A stretch of 42,530 nt of DNA from JAZQLP01 sp045542755 (GCA_045542755.1 JAZQLP010000058.1:1-42530); one strand, 5' to 3'. Shown: positions 1 to 8,993, counted from the stretch's first letter. Notes: a model not told the origin generated them from the letters alone. A program made the numbers and translations.

Positions 1-993
1 AATAACCTTATTGACTCGGTTCATAAGAGCCTTCCCGCTGTTTACGATTACTATGAGCTTAAGCGCGAGGTGCTCGGGGTTGACAAGCTTCATCTTTACG
101 ATATCTACGCGCCTCTGATAGGCGAGCTTGACCGTAAGTATTCCTATGAGGAAGCGGTCGACGAGGTTCTTAAGACCGCAGTCATATTCGGAGATGAATA
201 TTACGAAACGCTGAAGTCGGGTCTTACCGAGCGCGGATGGGTGGACGTATATCCGACGAGGGGTAAGAGGGGCGGTGCGTTCTCCTCGGGATGTCCCGGC
301 ACAGAGCCGTATATACTTATGAACTTCAACGGCACGTTTGATAACGTCTCGACGCTTGCTCACGAGGCGGGGCACTCTATGCACACCTATTTCTCAACGA
401 AGTATAACGAGCCGCATCAGTCTTCATATACCATATTTGTTGCCGAGGTCGCTTCGACGGTAAACGAGCTGCTCCTCGCGCATAGAAAGCTTCGCGAGTG
501 TGAGTCGGATGCCGAGAAGCTATATATCCTTAACGAGCTTATGGAGACCTATAGAGGAACTCTCTTCCGTCAGACTATGTTTGCAGAGTTTGAACTTAAA
601 ATGAGTAAGGTTGTTGAAGAGGGCGGAGTTCTTACTGCTGATACTCTGTGCAAGATATATCACGAGCTTAATGAGCAGTATTACGGTGAAGCCGTTGTTA
701 TAGACGAACAGATAGACGTTGAATGGGCAAGAATTCCTCACTTCTTTATGAACTTCTACGTCTTCCAGTACGCTACCGGTTTCTCTGCTGCTATGGCACT
801 TTCCAAGAAGATACTCACCGAAGGTCAGCCCGCTGTTGAGAAATATCTGGGCTTCCTTTCTGCAGGCTCTTCCAAAACTCCTATTGAGATTCTCAAGGAT
901 GCGGGTGTTGATATGACCAGTGCCGATCCTATTGAAACTGCTCTTAATACCTTCGGAGAACTCATTGATGAGTTTGAAGAACTGATGAAATAA
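1..993 (+). CDS. pepF: Oligoendopeptidase F-type zinc metallopeptidase, M3 family (5' end outside window)
   Basis: Cytoplasmic zinc peptidase that degrades short peptides. The reading frame is open from base 1, so the N-terminal half lies upstream of the window and about 330 residues of the usual 590-600 are present. The zinc motif HEAGH is at bases 361-375: two His ligands with the catalytic Glu. It is followed by SMHTYFS and, about 25 residues on, by a conserved FVAEVAST helix whose Glu is the expected third zinc ligand. The C-terminal part (NFYVFQYATGFSAAMALS) is typical of PepF. The gene ends 17 bases before the next one, so they are probably cotranscribed. Family assignment is firm; substrate preference cannot be read from the sequence. 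Confidence 0.93.
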   Translation, partial: NNLIDSVHKSLPAVYDYYELKREVLGVDKLHLYDIYAPLIGELDRKYSYEEAVDEVLKTAVIFGDEYYETLKSGLTERGWVDVYPTRGKRGGAFSSGCPGTEPYILMNFNGTFDNVSTLAHEAGHSMHTYFSTKYNEPHQSSYTIFVAEVASTVNELLLAHRKLRECESDAEKLYILNELMETYRGTLFRQTMFAEFELKMSKVVEEGGVLTADTLCKIYHELNEQYYGEAVVIDEQIDVEWARIPHFFMNFYVFQYATGFSAAMALSKKILTEGQPAVEKYLGFLSAGSSKTPIEILKDAGVDMTSADPIETALNTFGELIDEFEELMK

Positions 994-1010
994 ATAGAAA
1001 TCAGGCATTA

Positions 1011-1568
1011 ATGATGAAAGCGATAAAGGAAAACATAGGCTCTATACTATTGAGCCTCTTTGAGATAGCCGTTGGTGTGCTTCTTCTCATAGAGCCAATA
1101 GGTTTTACTTCTGTAATAATCGTAGGCATAGGTATTGCCTTGCTGATAATGGGAATAATCTCAACGGTTAAGTATTTTAATCTTGAGCCAATTTCTGCGG
1201 CAAAAAGCAAGCTTCTGCTCAAGGGACTCCTTTCCTTTCTCATTGGTTATTTTTGTATAGTTAAGTACGGGTGGGTGGTTGCCACCTTTCCCGTGCTTAC
1301 CATGCTTTACGGCCTAGGTATACTGGTTCTCGGCCTTGCCAAGATACAGTGGACAGCCGACCTTGTAAGGGCAAAAAAGGATAAATGGTTTCTTGCGGCT
1401 CTTGCAGCTCTCTTGTCTATGATACTTGCGGTTGTGATTTTGCTTAATCCCTTTCCTACTGCAACGGCGGTATGGATGTTTACGGGGATAGCTCTCATAA
1501 TTGAAGGCGTTTTTGATATTGTAATTCTTATTATTAATAATTTAGGTGTGAAGGAGGACGAGGATTGA
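1011..1568 (+). CDS. DUF308/HdeD-like small membrane protein
   Basis: A 185-residue, very hydrophobic protein with about six predicted membrane helices arranged as paired hairpins (roughly residues 9-28, 31-52, 69-88, 92-110, 122-143, 150-172). This is the pattern of the DUF308 (HdeD-like) family, whose biochemical function is unknown; HdeD of E. coli is linked to acid resistance. An ATGATG gives two adjacent possible starts (1011 or 1014), with only a weak upstream AGG as ribosome site. The stop codon overlaps the TTG start of the next gene (TTGA), so translation of the two membrane proteins is probably coupled. Confidence 0.75.
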   Translation: MMKAIKENIGSILLSLFEIAVGVLLLIEPIGFTSVIIVGIGIALLIMGIISTVKYFNLEPISAAKSKLLLKGLLSFLIGYFCIVKYGWVVATFPVLTMLYGLGILVLGLAKIQWTADLVRAKKDKWFLAALAALLSMILAVVILLNPFPTATAVWMFTGIALIIEGVFDIVILIINNLGVKEDED

Positions 1569-2749
1569 AAAGAGAGGTTAAAATAGGCCTTCAGATAGCG
1601 GGCGGGATCTTCGCTTTGTTTCTCTGCATATATTATTGGCCCAATATCTCGGCCATTGGCTCTAAAATTCTCGGGGCCGCCATACCCCTTCTTATAGGGT
1701 GCATAATATCCTATCCTGTCAGTATTCTTATGTCTTTCTTTGAAAGGCATTGGTTTCCCAGGACAAAGAAAAAATGGCTTATTTCTCTGCGCAGCCCCAT
1801 AAGTCTTATCTTTGCCATTCTTTCGCTGTTGGCTATAATTGCATTGGTTATATGGTTAGTGGTACCCCAGCTTGTATCCTGTTTTAAGCTGATAATTGAC
1901 CTTCTGCCCGGTGTTTTCAACGACATTTCTCAAAAGATAATTGCCCTAAACATCCTTCCCGACGACTTGGAGGCTATGCTTAAGGGTATAGATTGGCAAT
2001 CCCGTATCGGTCAGATAGCCGAGCTTCTTACAACGGGCGTAGGCAATATAATGGATACGATCTTAAAGGCCATAGGAGTAGTATTTGACGGTATTGTAAC
2101 CGGATTTCTTGCTATTATCTTTGCTCTGTATATCCTTCTTGCAAGAAAGACTCTTAAGAGGCAAGGGATAAAGCTGATGGAAAGGTACCTTAAACCTACC
2201 CTTAAAGATAAGGTGCTCTACGTTCTTTCGGTTCTTAACGATAGCTTTCATAAGTTTTTCGTGGGACAGTGTACCGAGGCCCTTATCCTTGGCGTTCTGT
2301 GTACCGTAGGTATGCTTATATTCCAATTTCCTTACGCTACCATGATTGGCGCGTTTATTGCTTTTACGGCTCTTATTCCCGTTGCAGGCGCGTATATCGG
2401 TGCGGGCGTTGGTGCGTTCATGATACTGACTGTATCGCCCATAAAGGCATTGCTGTTTATTGTGTTTATAGTTATCCTTCAGCAGCTTGAGGGTAATCTC
2501 ATATACCCCAAGGTGGTGGGTTCGTCCATAGGCCTTCCCGGTATCTGGGTTCTTGCCGCCGTTACAATAGGTGGCGGTGTGATGGGCGTTGGCGGTATGC
2601 TTATAGGTGTGCCCGTTGCAGCGGCAATCTATCGTATTGTTAAGGAGGACGTAAATAACAAATGTCCTTTGACAACTACGGTAACAGTCCCTCCTCAAAA
2701 GAAGCCGACAGAAGTCAAGCCTAAAACTACGAAAAATAAGGTTAAATGA
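1565..2749 (+). CDS. AI-2E family transporter (PF01594-type permease)
   Basis: A 394-residue integral membrane protein with the AI-2E family layout: two N-terminal hairpins, a long amphipathic stretch (about 110-175), then a block of helices containing the family's glycine-rich pattern near IPVAGAYIGAG and VGGMLIGVPVAAAIYRI. Family members include the AI-2 exporter TqsA and several Na+/H+ antiporters, so the substrate is not predictable. The TTG start at 1565 is chosen because GGAGG at 1553-1557 sits 7 bases upstream and the start overlaps the preceding stop. The C-terminal tail is lysine- and proline-rich and probably cytoplasmic. A palindromic terminator follows directly. Confidence 0.85.
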   Translation: MKREVKIGLQIAGGIFALFLCIYYWPNISAIGSKILGAAIPLLIGCIISYPVSILMSFFERHWFPRTKKKWLISLRSPISLIFAILSLLAIIALVIWLVVPQLVSCFKLIIDLLPGVFNDISQKIIALNILPDDLEAMLKGIDWQSRIGQIAELLTTGVGNIMDTILKAIGVVFDGIVTGFLAIIFALYILLARKTLKRQGIKLMERYLKPTLKDKVLYVLSVLNDSFHKFFVGQCTEALILGVLCTVGMLIFQFPYATMIGAFIAFTALIPVAGAYIGAGVGAFMILTVSPIKALLFIVFIVILQQLEGNLIYPKVVGSSIGLPGIWVLAAVTIGGGVMGVGGMLIGVPVAAAIYRIVKEDVNNKCPLTTTVTVPPQKKPTEVKPKTTKNKVK

Positions 2750-2754
2750 AAATT

Positions 2755-2792
2755 ATCCCAAGACAGACCGGTCTGTCTTGGGATTTTATTTT
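2755..2792 (+). terminator. Intrinsic terminator, perfectly palindromic
   Basis: A 30-base perfect inverted repeat (2755-2784, arms ATCCCAAGACAGACC and its complement, no spacer) is followed by TTTATTTT. It ends the peptidase-DUF308-AI-2E transcription unit. Confidence 0.9.
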
Positions 2793-2805
2793 AACAATTA
2801 TGCCC

Positions 2806-2834
2806 TTGACATAATAGTCGATTTTTGGTACAAT
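2806..2834 (+). promoter_or_regulatory. Sigma-A promoter of the translation GTPase-NYN gene
   Basis: TTGACA at 2806-2811, a 17-base spacer and TACAAT at 2829-2834. Predicted start is near 2841, giving a leader of only about 33 bases. That is too short for the leader-peptide attenuator that controls tet(M). Confidence 0.9.
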
Positions 2835-2873
2835 AAATAGATAATATGGTATCATGGAGGAGGTTCGGCATTT

Positions 2874-5504
2874 ATGGGCAAAAGTTCACGTAAAAAGCTT
2901 GTGGTTGGCATTCTTGCTCATGTGGATGCCGGAAAGACCACTCTTTCCGAAAGCCTCCTTTATTTATCGGGTAAAATACGTAAATTAGGTAGGGTAGACC
3001 ATCGCGATACCTATCTTGATACCAATCCTATTGAGAGAGAAAGAGGCATAACCGTCTTTTCAAAACAGGCAAGATTTACTGCCGCAGGTATGGACGTTGT
3101 GTTATTGGATACGCCCGGTCACGTGGATTTTTCGGCTGAAGCCGAGCGTACTCTTCAGGTGCTTGACTACGCCATACTTGTTATAAACGGTACTGACGGG
3201 GTGCAAAACCACACGCTTACTCTTTGGCAGTTACTAAAAACATACCGAGTGCCCACCTTTATTTTCGTTAATAAAATGGACCTTCCTTCTGCAGGAGAAG
3301 AGGGGATTGCCGCAGAGCTTCAGAAAAAGCTTGACCCCACTTGCTTTGCTATGTTCACAAACGAAAGTTTGCATGCAAGAAATGAAAGATTGGCAGTTTA
3401 TTCCGAGTCCTTTCTTGAATCCTTCCTTGAAAGCGGTAATATTGACGATTATGCTGTTGCGGAGCTTATTGCAGAGAGAAAGCTCTTTCCCTGCTTTTTC
3501 GGTGCGGCCTTGCACCTTACGGGGGTAGAGGAGTTTATAAGCCGTCTTGCTCTTTGGACGTTGGACCCTGCTTACGGAGAGACCTTCGGTGCGAAGGTTT
3601 ATAAGATTTCCAGAAATTTCAGCGGCGGCGTTCAGGGTGGCGGAAACCGAATCACATTTATGAAGATAGTGGGCGGAAGTCTTTCCGTACGAGATGAGAT
3701 AAGATACGTTCGTGAGGACGGTACTCCCGTAACCGAAAAGGTGTCTCAGATACGTCTTTATTCGGGTGATAAATTTGAACAAGTCGATGCTGTTTATTCG
3801 GGTGATATATGCGGCGTTATCGGCTTGAGCGGCACCTATGCAGGTCAGGGGTTGGGGGACGAGCCTGATGCATCACGTCCCGTTCTTGAGCCCGTTTTGA
3901 CATATAAGTTGATTTTGCCCGAGGGGTGTGACGAAAGGCTGTTTTATCCTAAGCTCAAACAGCTTGAGGAGGAAGAGCCTGCCCTCCATCTGGTATGGAA
4001 AGAGGAACTTCGTGAAATACACGCTCAGCTTATGGGTGAGGTTCAGATAGATATTCTAAAACGTCTGATTAAAGAACGATTCGATATTGACGTATCGGTG
4101 GGCACGGGTAAGATCCTTTATAAAGAAACTCTCATCGAGCCCGTAGTTGGTGTAGGACATTTTGAGCCCTTGCGCCATTATGCGGAAGTGCATCTTCTTT
4201 TGGAACCTCTCCCTCAGGGAAGCGGAAGAGTTTACGATACCCAATGCTCCGAGGACGTCCTTGAAAGAAATTGGCAAAGGCTTGTCCTTTCGCACTTGAG
4301 CGAAAAGGAGCATAAAGGCGTGCTCATGGGGGCGCCCCTTACCGACGTAAAGATAACTCTTCTTACGGGAAAAGCGCATAAAAAGCACACCGAAGGTGGA
4401 GATTTCCGTGAGGCTACCTGGAGAGCTGTCAGACAGGGGCTTATGATGGGAAAATCTCAGCTTCTTGAACCGTTTTATAAATACCGTATGGAGTTGCCCT
4501 CCGAATATACGGGAAGAGCCATAAACGACCTTCAGATAAGAAACGCAGAGTTTAAAATCGAGCACTCTGACGGAGAGCTTACCGTCATAGTCGGCAGGGT
4601 ACCGGTATCCGAGATGCGGGACTACTTTACCGAGCTTAACGCATATACCAAAGGTTTTGGACGGCTTTTCTGTACCTTTGACGGATATTTTCCCTGTCAC
4701 GATACACAAAGCGTTTTGGAGTCCGTTACCTATTTCCCCGAGGCAGATATTGATAATCCCCCTCATTCCGTTTTTTGTGAGCACGGAGCAGGATTCGTAG
4801 TTCCCTGGGACGAGGTGTCAAAATATATGCATCTTGAGAGTGGGTACGGTAAAAGGCCGAGAAACGATTCCGAATCCTTATTGGCGGCTCCCAAGACTAT
4901 TGCAAGAAATTATCATATTGACGATAAAGAGCTTGAAGCCATAATGCTTCGTGAATTCGGCCCCATAAAACGGCGCCAGTACAGTGATGCAAAGGTAATT
5001 ACTGCCGACGAGCAGAAAAAGTCAAAACAGAAAAAGCAAATACTCATTCTTGATGGATATAACCTTATTTTTCAATGGGATTTCCTTAAGGAAACCGCTG
5101 AGGATAATCTGGAGGTTGCCCGTGATATCCTTATGGATATAGTTGGGAATTACGTTTCATATACAAAGGCTGACGTTACCCTTGTTTTTGATGCCTATCT
5201 TGTAAAGGGTGGAAAGGGAAGCGACTTTGAAAGAGACGGCTACAAGGTGGTATATACCCAGCAGGATGAAACGGCAGATACCTATATTGAAAGGCTTTGC
5301 CATCAACTTGGCCCCAATTTCAACGTAAGAGTTGTAACCTCTGACCGATTAATAAGACTTTCTGCTATTCACGCAGGTGTGTTTAAAATGTCAGCAGAGG
5401 AATTTGAAGACGAGATACGCCGCATGAATACAGAAATTACCGAATATATAAAGAAGATTTCCGCAAAGGATATCGGATTTGGCAGAATAGGAGACATTGT
5501 TTAA
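2874..5504 (+). CDS. TetM/EF-G-like ribosome-binding GTPase fused to a C-terminal YacP/Rae1-type NYN domain
   Basis: An 876-residue protein. Residues 1 to about 650 have the ribosomal-protection/EF-G architecture: P-loop AHVDAGKTT (15-23), switch RGIT (57-60), DTPGH (79-83), NKMD (133-136), then OB-type domain II and domains III-V. A linker containing FCEHGAGFVVPW follows. The last 155 residues form an NYN (PIN-like) nuclease domain starting ILILDGYN (723-730), with acidic residues D727, D773, D798/D802 and D824 placed as expected for a metal site. In Bacillus the stand-alone version, Rae1 (YacP), cuts mRNA in the ribosomal A site. I infer a ribosome-targeted rescue or quality-control factor; tetracycline resistance is possible but unproven. 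The start is set by GGAGGAGG at 2856-2863. Confidence 0.88.
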   Translation: MGKSSRKKLVVGILAHVDAGKTTLSESLLYLSGKIRKLGRVDHRDTYLDTNPIERERGITVFSKQARFTAAGMDVVLLDTPGHVDFSAEAERTLQVLDYAILVINGTDGVQNHTLTLWQLLKTYRVPTFIFVNKMDLPSAGEEGIAAELQKKLDPTCFAMFTNESLHARNERLAVYSESFLESFLESGNIDDYAVAELIAERKLFPCFFGAALHLTGVEEFISRLALWTLDPAYGETFGAKVYKISRNFSGGVQGGGNRITFMKIVGGSLSVRDEIRYVREDGTPVTEKVSQIRLYSGDKFEQVDAVYSGDICGVIGLSGTYAGQGLGDEPDASRPVLEPVLTYKLILPEGCDERLFYPKLKQLEEEEPALHLVWKEELREIHAQLMGEVQIDILKRLIKERFDIDVSVGTGKILYKETLIEPVVGVGHFEPLRHYAEVHLLLEPLPQGSGRVYDTQCSEDVLERNWQRLVLSHLSEKEHKGVLMGAPLTDVKITLLTGKAHKKHTEGGDFREATWRAVRQGLMMGKSQLLEPFYKYRMELPSEYTGRAINDLQIRNAEFKIEHSDGELTVIVGRVPVSEMRDYFTELNAYTKGFGRLFCTFDGYFPCHDTQSVLESVTYFPEADIDNPPHSVFCEHGAGFVVPWDEVSKYMHLESGYGKRPRNDSESLLAAPKTIARNYHIDDKELEAIMLREFGPIKRRQYSDAKVITADEQKKSKQKKQILILDGYNLIFQWDFLKETAEDNLEVARDILMDIVGNYVSYTKADVTLVFDAYLVKGGKGSDFERDGYKVVYTQQDETADTYIERLCHQLGPNFNVRVVTSDRLIRLSAIHAGVFKMSAEEFEDEIRRMNTEITEYIKKISAKDIGFGRIGDIV

Positions 5505-5505
5505 A

Positions 5506-6339
5506 ATGCCATACAAGAGAATTTTAACCGTACAGGATATTTCATGCTTTGGACAGTGCTCGGGGACGGTAGCGTTGCCCGTTCTTTCCGCCTGCGGTCT
5601 TGAAACCTGTATTATACCTTCCGCTGTGCTTTCTACCCATACCGGAGGATTTAAGAATTATACCTTCAGAGATTTAACGGAGGATATCCCCGCCATTGAG
5701 CGTCATTGGAAAGAGCTTGGTATAAAATTTGATGCTGTCTATGTGGGATATCTGGGTAATCACGAGCAGATCGACGACGTTAAGGAGATGTTTTCAAGCC
5801 TTCTCGTTCCCGGTGGTAAGATAATCGTTGACCCCGCCATGGGAGATAACGGAGTGCTTTACGACGGATTTGACAACGAGCATGTTGAAGAAATGAAAAA
5901 GCTCTGCTACGAGGCACACGCCCTTCTTCCCAATATAACCGAGGCTTGCTTACTTACCGATACTCCTTATAAAGAAATACACGATGAGGCTTACGTAAAA
6001 GAGCTGATTGATAAACTTGCAGTTTTTGGCGCGGAAAATATCGTATTGACGGGTGTTTGCCCCTCAGCGGAAGAAACGGGCGTTGCCATAATGTCTGAAG
6101 GTGAACTGACCTTATATATGCACCACCGCATAAATAAAGTGTTTATGGGGACGGGTGACGTTTATTCTGCAGTAGTTGCCGGAGCTTGGGTAAGAGGCCG
6201 TGATTTTAAGTGGTCCGCTCAGCTTGCCGCAGATTTTACTCTTAAATGTATTGACAAAACCTTTTCCGATCCCGATCATTGGTATGGGGTTAAATTTGAA
6301 AGAGCGTTGCCTTATCTTATTTATAAATTAAACTCCTGA
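5506..6339 (+). CDS. pdxY: Pyridoxamine/pyridoxal kinase, PfkB-like family
   Basis: Phosphorylates pyridoxal or pyridoxamine with ATP in the vitamin B6 salvage pathway. The N-terminus MPYKRILTVQDISCFGQCS followed by TVALPVLSA matches the start of the pyridoxamine kinase family. VDPAMGDNG lies mid-protein, and the late GTGDVYSA carries the catalytic Asp and the anion hole. Length (277 residues) is normal. A TTG at 5497 is in frame, with AGGAG 5 bases ahead, but it would overlap the upstream gene; the ATG at 5506 is preferred because it matches the family's N-terminus. Only one base separates this ATG from the stop of the GTPase-NYN gene, so the two are almost certainly cotranscribed. Confidence 0.88.
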   Translation: MPYKRILTVQDISCFGQCSGTVALPVLSACGLETCIIPSAVLSTHTGGFKNYTFRDLTEDIPAIERHWKELGIKFDAVYVGYLGNHEQIDDVKEMFSSLLVPGGKIIVDPAMGDNGVLYDGFDNEHVEEMKKLCYEAHALLPNITEACLLTDTPYKEIHDEAYVKELIDKLAVFGAENIVLTGVCPSAEETGVAIMSEGELTLYMHHRINKVFMGTGDVYSAVVAGAWVRGRDFKWSAQLAADFTLKCIDKTFSDPDHWYGVKFERALPYLIYKLNS

Positions 6340-6345
6340 AAGTTA

Positions 6346-6374
6346 TTGACAATCATATCTTTTTGTGTTATAAT
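6346..6374 (+). promoter_or_regulatory. Sigma-A promoter of the GNAT-rubrerythrin unit
   Basis: TTGACA at 6346-6351, a 17-base spacer and TATAAT at 6369-6374: a consensus match in both boxes, so a strong promoter is expected. Confidence 0.92.
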
Positions 6375-6406
6375 CTCATTGAAAATTACAGCGGAGGATA
6401 GTTTCC

Positions 6407-7009
6407 GTGAACGATAGATCCATACCCTTTTACAACGTAATAATGAAGTGCAGCTCCTATGAAGATAAGCCCATATCTTTGCCTGAAGGATATACCTTTT
6501 CCCCTTATAAAATGGGTTTTGGTAAGTATTGGGCAGAAATGGAGTATGGTGTCGGGGACTTTGCATCGGTAGTGGATGCCGAAAAGTATTTCTGCGAGAG
6601 TCTTTTACCCGAACTTGCGTTAAATCCTGAAAAGGGCGTATTCATCCTTAATAAAGAGGGTATTCCCGTAGGCTCATGTCTTTCCTGGTTCCATCCCAAG
6701 GGCGAGGGAGAAGCCGCATCCTTGCATTGGGCGGTTGTTTCACCTTTTGAGCAGGGGAAAGGCCTTGGTCGCGCCGCTTGCAGTATGGCGCTGAAACTTC
6801 ATGCCGATAAAGGGGAGTTGCCCGTATATCTGCACACTCAGCCTTGGAGTTGGCCGGCGATGCTCCTATATGTTTCTTTAGGATTCAAGGTGCAGATGAC
6901 AGATACTTTTTCCAAATATGAAAATCAGTACTCTCAGGCCATGGCTACCCTTAAATCGGTTATGCCCGAAGAACAGTACAGAGTACTTGAAATAAATTCA
7001 GAAAATTAA
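6407..7009 (+). CDS. GNAT family N-acetyltransferase
   Basis: A 200-residue protein with the GNAT core. WAVVSPFEQGKGLGRAACSM contains the acetyl-CoA pyrophosphate-binding QGKGLG loop between strand 4 and helix 3. It is followed by YLHTQPWSWPAMLLYVSLGFKV, the usual C-terminal strand and helix of the fold. The acceptor substrate is not identifiable. The GTG start at 6407 is supported by GGAGG at 6393-6397, nine bases upstream, and by a consensus promoter. Rubrerythrin starts 25 bases after the stop with no terminator between, so they probably share a transcript. Confidence 0.8.
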   Translation: MNDRSIPFYNVIMKCSSYEDKPISLPEGYTFSPYKMGFGKYWAEMEYGVGDFASVVDAEKYFCESLLPELALNPEKGVFILNKEGIPVGSCLSWFHPKGEGEAASLHWAVVSPFEQGKGLGRAACSMALKLHADKGELPVYLHTQPWSWPAMLLYVSLGFKVQMTDTFSKYENQYSQAMATLKSVMPEEQYRVLEINSEN

Positions 7010-7034
7010 TATTTACTATACGGAGGTTATTATT

Positions 7035-7574
7035 ATGGCAAACAAATACGCAGGTACCCAGACTGAGAAGAATCTCGAAGCCGCTTTTGCAGGCGAATCT
7101 CAGGCCAGAAACAAGTATACATACTTTGCTTCTAAGGCAAAGAAGGAAGGCTTTGAGCAGATAGCTGCCCTTTTCCTTAAGACTGCCGATAACGAAAAAG
7201 AACATGCGAAACTGTGGTTTAAGGAGCTTGAGGGCATAGGCGACACTGCCGCAAACCTCGCTGCTGCGGCTGACGGCGAAAACTACGAGTGGACCGATAT
7301 GTACGACGGTTTTGCAAAGACTGCTGAAGAAGAAGGCTTCCCTGTACTTGCCGCTAAATTCCGCATGGTTGCAGCTATTGAAAAGCATCACGAAGAACGT
7401 TATCGCGCTCTTCTCAAGAACGTTGAGATGGCAGAAGTATTTACCAAGAGTGAGGTTAAGGTTTGGGAATGCCGTAACTGCGGTCACATTATGGTTGGCA
7501 CCAAGGCTCCTGAAATTTGTCCCGTTTGCGTTCATCCCCAGAGTTATTTTGAACTTCACGCAGAAAACTATTAA
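7035..7574 (+). CDS. rbr: Rubrerythrin
   Basis: A cytoplasmic non-haem di-iron peroxidase that removes hydrogen peroxide in anaerobes. The N-terminal ferritin-like four-helix domain has the expected iron ligands (E in FAGESQARNKY, EKEH, and a second ExxH-type pair in EKHHEERY). A C-terminal rubredoxin-like domain has two CxxC knuckles (CRNCGH and CPVC) that bind one iron. The length of 179 residues is normal. A clear ribosome site (CGGAGG at 7021-7026) precedes the ATG. Its presence supports an anaerobic or microaerobic host. Confidence 0.95.
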   Translation: MANKYAGTQTEKNLEAAFAGESQARNKYTYFASKAKKEGFEQIAALFLKTADNEKEHAKLWFKELEGIGDTAANLAAAADGENYEWTDMYDGFAKTAEEEGFPVLAAKFRMVAAIEKHHEERYRALLKNVEMAEVFTKSEVKVWECRNCGHIMVGTKAPEICPVCVHPQSYFELHAENY

Positions 7575-7586
7575 TAGTATACAGTG

Positions 7587-7632
7587 AATAAATAATCCAC
7601 CCGCATCACAGCGGGTGGATTATTTATTTTAA
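7587..7632. terminator. Bidirectional intrinsic terminator
   Basis: An 18-base-pair stem (7587-7604 with 7611-7628) and a 6-base loop, A-rich on the left and T-rich on the right. It lies between the convergent rubrerythrin and MATE genes and can terminate both. The right arm abuts the MATE stop codon. Confidence 0.9.
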
Positions 7633-8993
7633 TTGGTTTTATTAGCATCTAATTTTTCAAAACGGTGTATCCAATCGGTTTTCAGCAAACAGAATCCAAA
7701 TATAAGTGTGCTTATACTCCAGGTTACGGGATATGCCGTGAATATAGTTTCTATGTTGGGGAAGAAGTTAAGCATTACAGTTACGTATATTATTCTGATA
7801 ATGCACCAAGCTGCCAGCATGGTATACATGGGTACTTTTGCGTTTCCCGAGCCTCGCATAACACCTGCAGCGCAGTGAGAAAAAGCAAGGACACAGTAAA
7901 AAAGGGACTCAGTTCTGGCTTGTCTTACTCCGAAGGATATTACTTCGGGATTATCGTTAAACATAGAAATAAGCTGGGGTGCAAACAAGTATATCAGCAA
8001 TCCTACTACTTCAGCAAGTATTACAGAGCATATTATACCCAATAGAGCGCCCTTTTTAACTCTGTCGTATTTCTTTGCGCCGAGATTTTGTCCCACAAAT
8101 GTGGATATGGCCATTGAGAAACAGGTTATAGGTAAGAATGCGAAGCCCTCTACCTTGAAATAAGACCCACAGCCCGCCATTGCAAAATCTCCAAATCCGT
8201 TAATGTTGCTCTGTACAACTACGTTTGCAACGGCTATTATGGAGTTCTGAATACCGGAGGGAAGACCGAATCTGATAATGTCTTTAAGACTTTCCTTATC
8301 AATTTTAATGTCCTTGATAAATATTTTTGCGGGGGAGTCAACGTTGAGTAATCTTCTGTAAGCCAGGCATACACTTACTCCTTGCGCTATAGTCGTTGCA
8401 AAAGCTGCTGACCAAACACCCCATTTAAACACTCCCACAAAGAGAAGGTCAAGGATAATATTGGTGATCGATGATGTGATAAGGTAATAAAGGGGATGTT
8501 TGCTGTCACCCGTAGCTTGAAGAATGCTTACCGCTACGTTATACATAACCATGAATATGGCGCCCAGAAAATACACTCTGAAATATGATACCGAATTGGG
8601 TAATACGTTATCGGGCGTATCCATCCACTTTAATATTGTGGGAGTGGTGAGAATTCCGAATATGGTAAGGAAAATGCCCACAATAACTCCTGTAGCAACC
8701 GCCGTGTGCATAACCTTTTTCATTCTGTCAGTTTCTTTTGCGCCAAAATGCTTTGCTATAACTACACCTGCACCCGCAGATACGCCGCCGAAGAAGCCTA
8801 CGAGCATAAATATAAGGCTACCCGAAGAGGTAACCGCCGCAAGGGCAGATTCGTCCATGAAGTGTCCTACGATGAGTGCGTCAACGGTATTATAGAGCTG
8901 CTGAAAAAGGTTTCCAAGAAACAACGGAAAGGCAAATTTGAGCAGATTTTTCCAGATAGAGCCTTCTAACATAGAGGTGTTTCGTTCTTTCAC
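7629..8993 (-). CDS. MATE family efflux transporter
   Basis: A 454-residue integral membrane protein with twelve predicted helices. It has the MATE N-terminal signature FPLFLGNLFQQLYNTVDALIVG and, in the second half, the matching repeat-like segment around GLPSGIQNSIIAVANVVVQSNING. MATE proteins export cationic drugs and metabolites using Na+ or H+ gradients; this one's substrate is unknown. It starts with GTG at 8993, overlapping the stop of the upstream MFS gene (GTGA), with AAGGAG seven bases upstream on the same strand. An internal ATG seven codons later is possible. The coupling to the frameshifted MFS gene suggests a two-transporter operon. Confidence 0.92.
   Translation of the reverse strand: MKERNTSMLEGSIWKNLLKFAFPLFLGNLFQQLYNTVDALIVGHFMDESALAAVTSSGSLIFMLVGFFGGVSAGAGVVIAKHFGAKETDRMKKVMHTAVATGVIVGIFLTIFGILTTPTILKWMDTPDNVLPNSVSYFRVYFLGAIFMVMYNVAVSILQATGDSKHPLYYLITSSITNIILDLLFVGVFKWGVWSAAFATTIAQGVSVCLAYRRLLNVDSPAKIFIKDIKIDKESLKDIIRFGLPSGIQNSIIAVANVVVQSNINGFGDFAMAGCGSYFKVEGFAFLPITCFSMAISTFVGQNLGAKKYDRVKKGALLGIICSVILAEVVGLLIYLFAPQLISMFNDNPEVISFGVRQARTESLFYCVLAFSHCAAGVMRGSGNAKVPMYTMLAAWCIIRIIYVTVMLNFFPNIETIFTAYPVTWSISTLIFGFCLLKTDWIHRFEKLDANKTN

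Noticed and set aside
1565..2749. AI-2E permease plus LuxS (12.1 kb) as a local AI-2 production and export system
   Set aside because: The genes are 10 kb apart in different units, and the AI-2E family contains many transporters unrelated to AI-2.
2874..5504. Calling the TetM-like gene a tetracycline resistance determinant
   Set aside because: It has the GTPase architecture but also an NYN fusion, a short leader with no tet(M)-type attenuator, and no mobile-element context. Resistance cannot be claimed from sequence.
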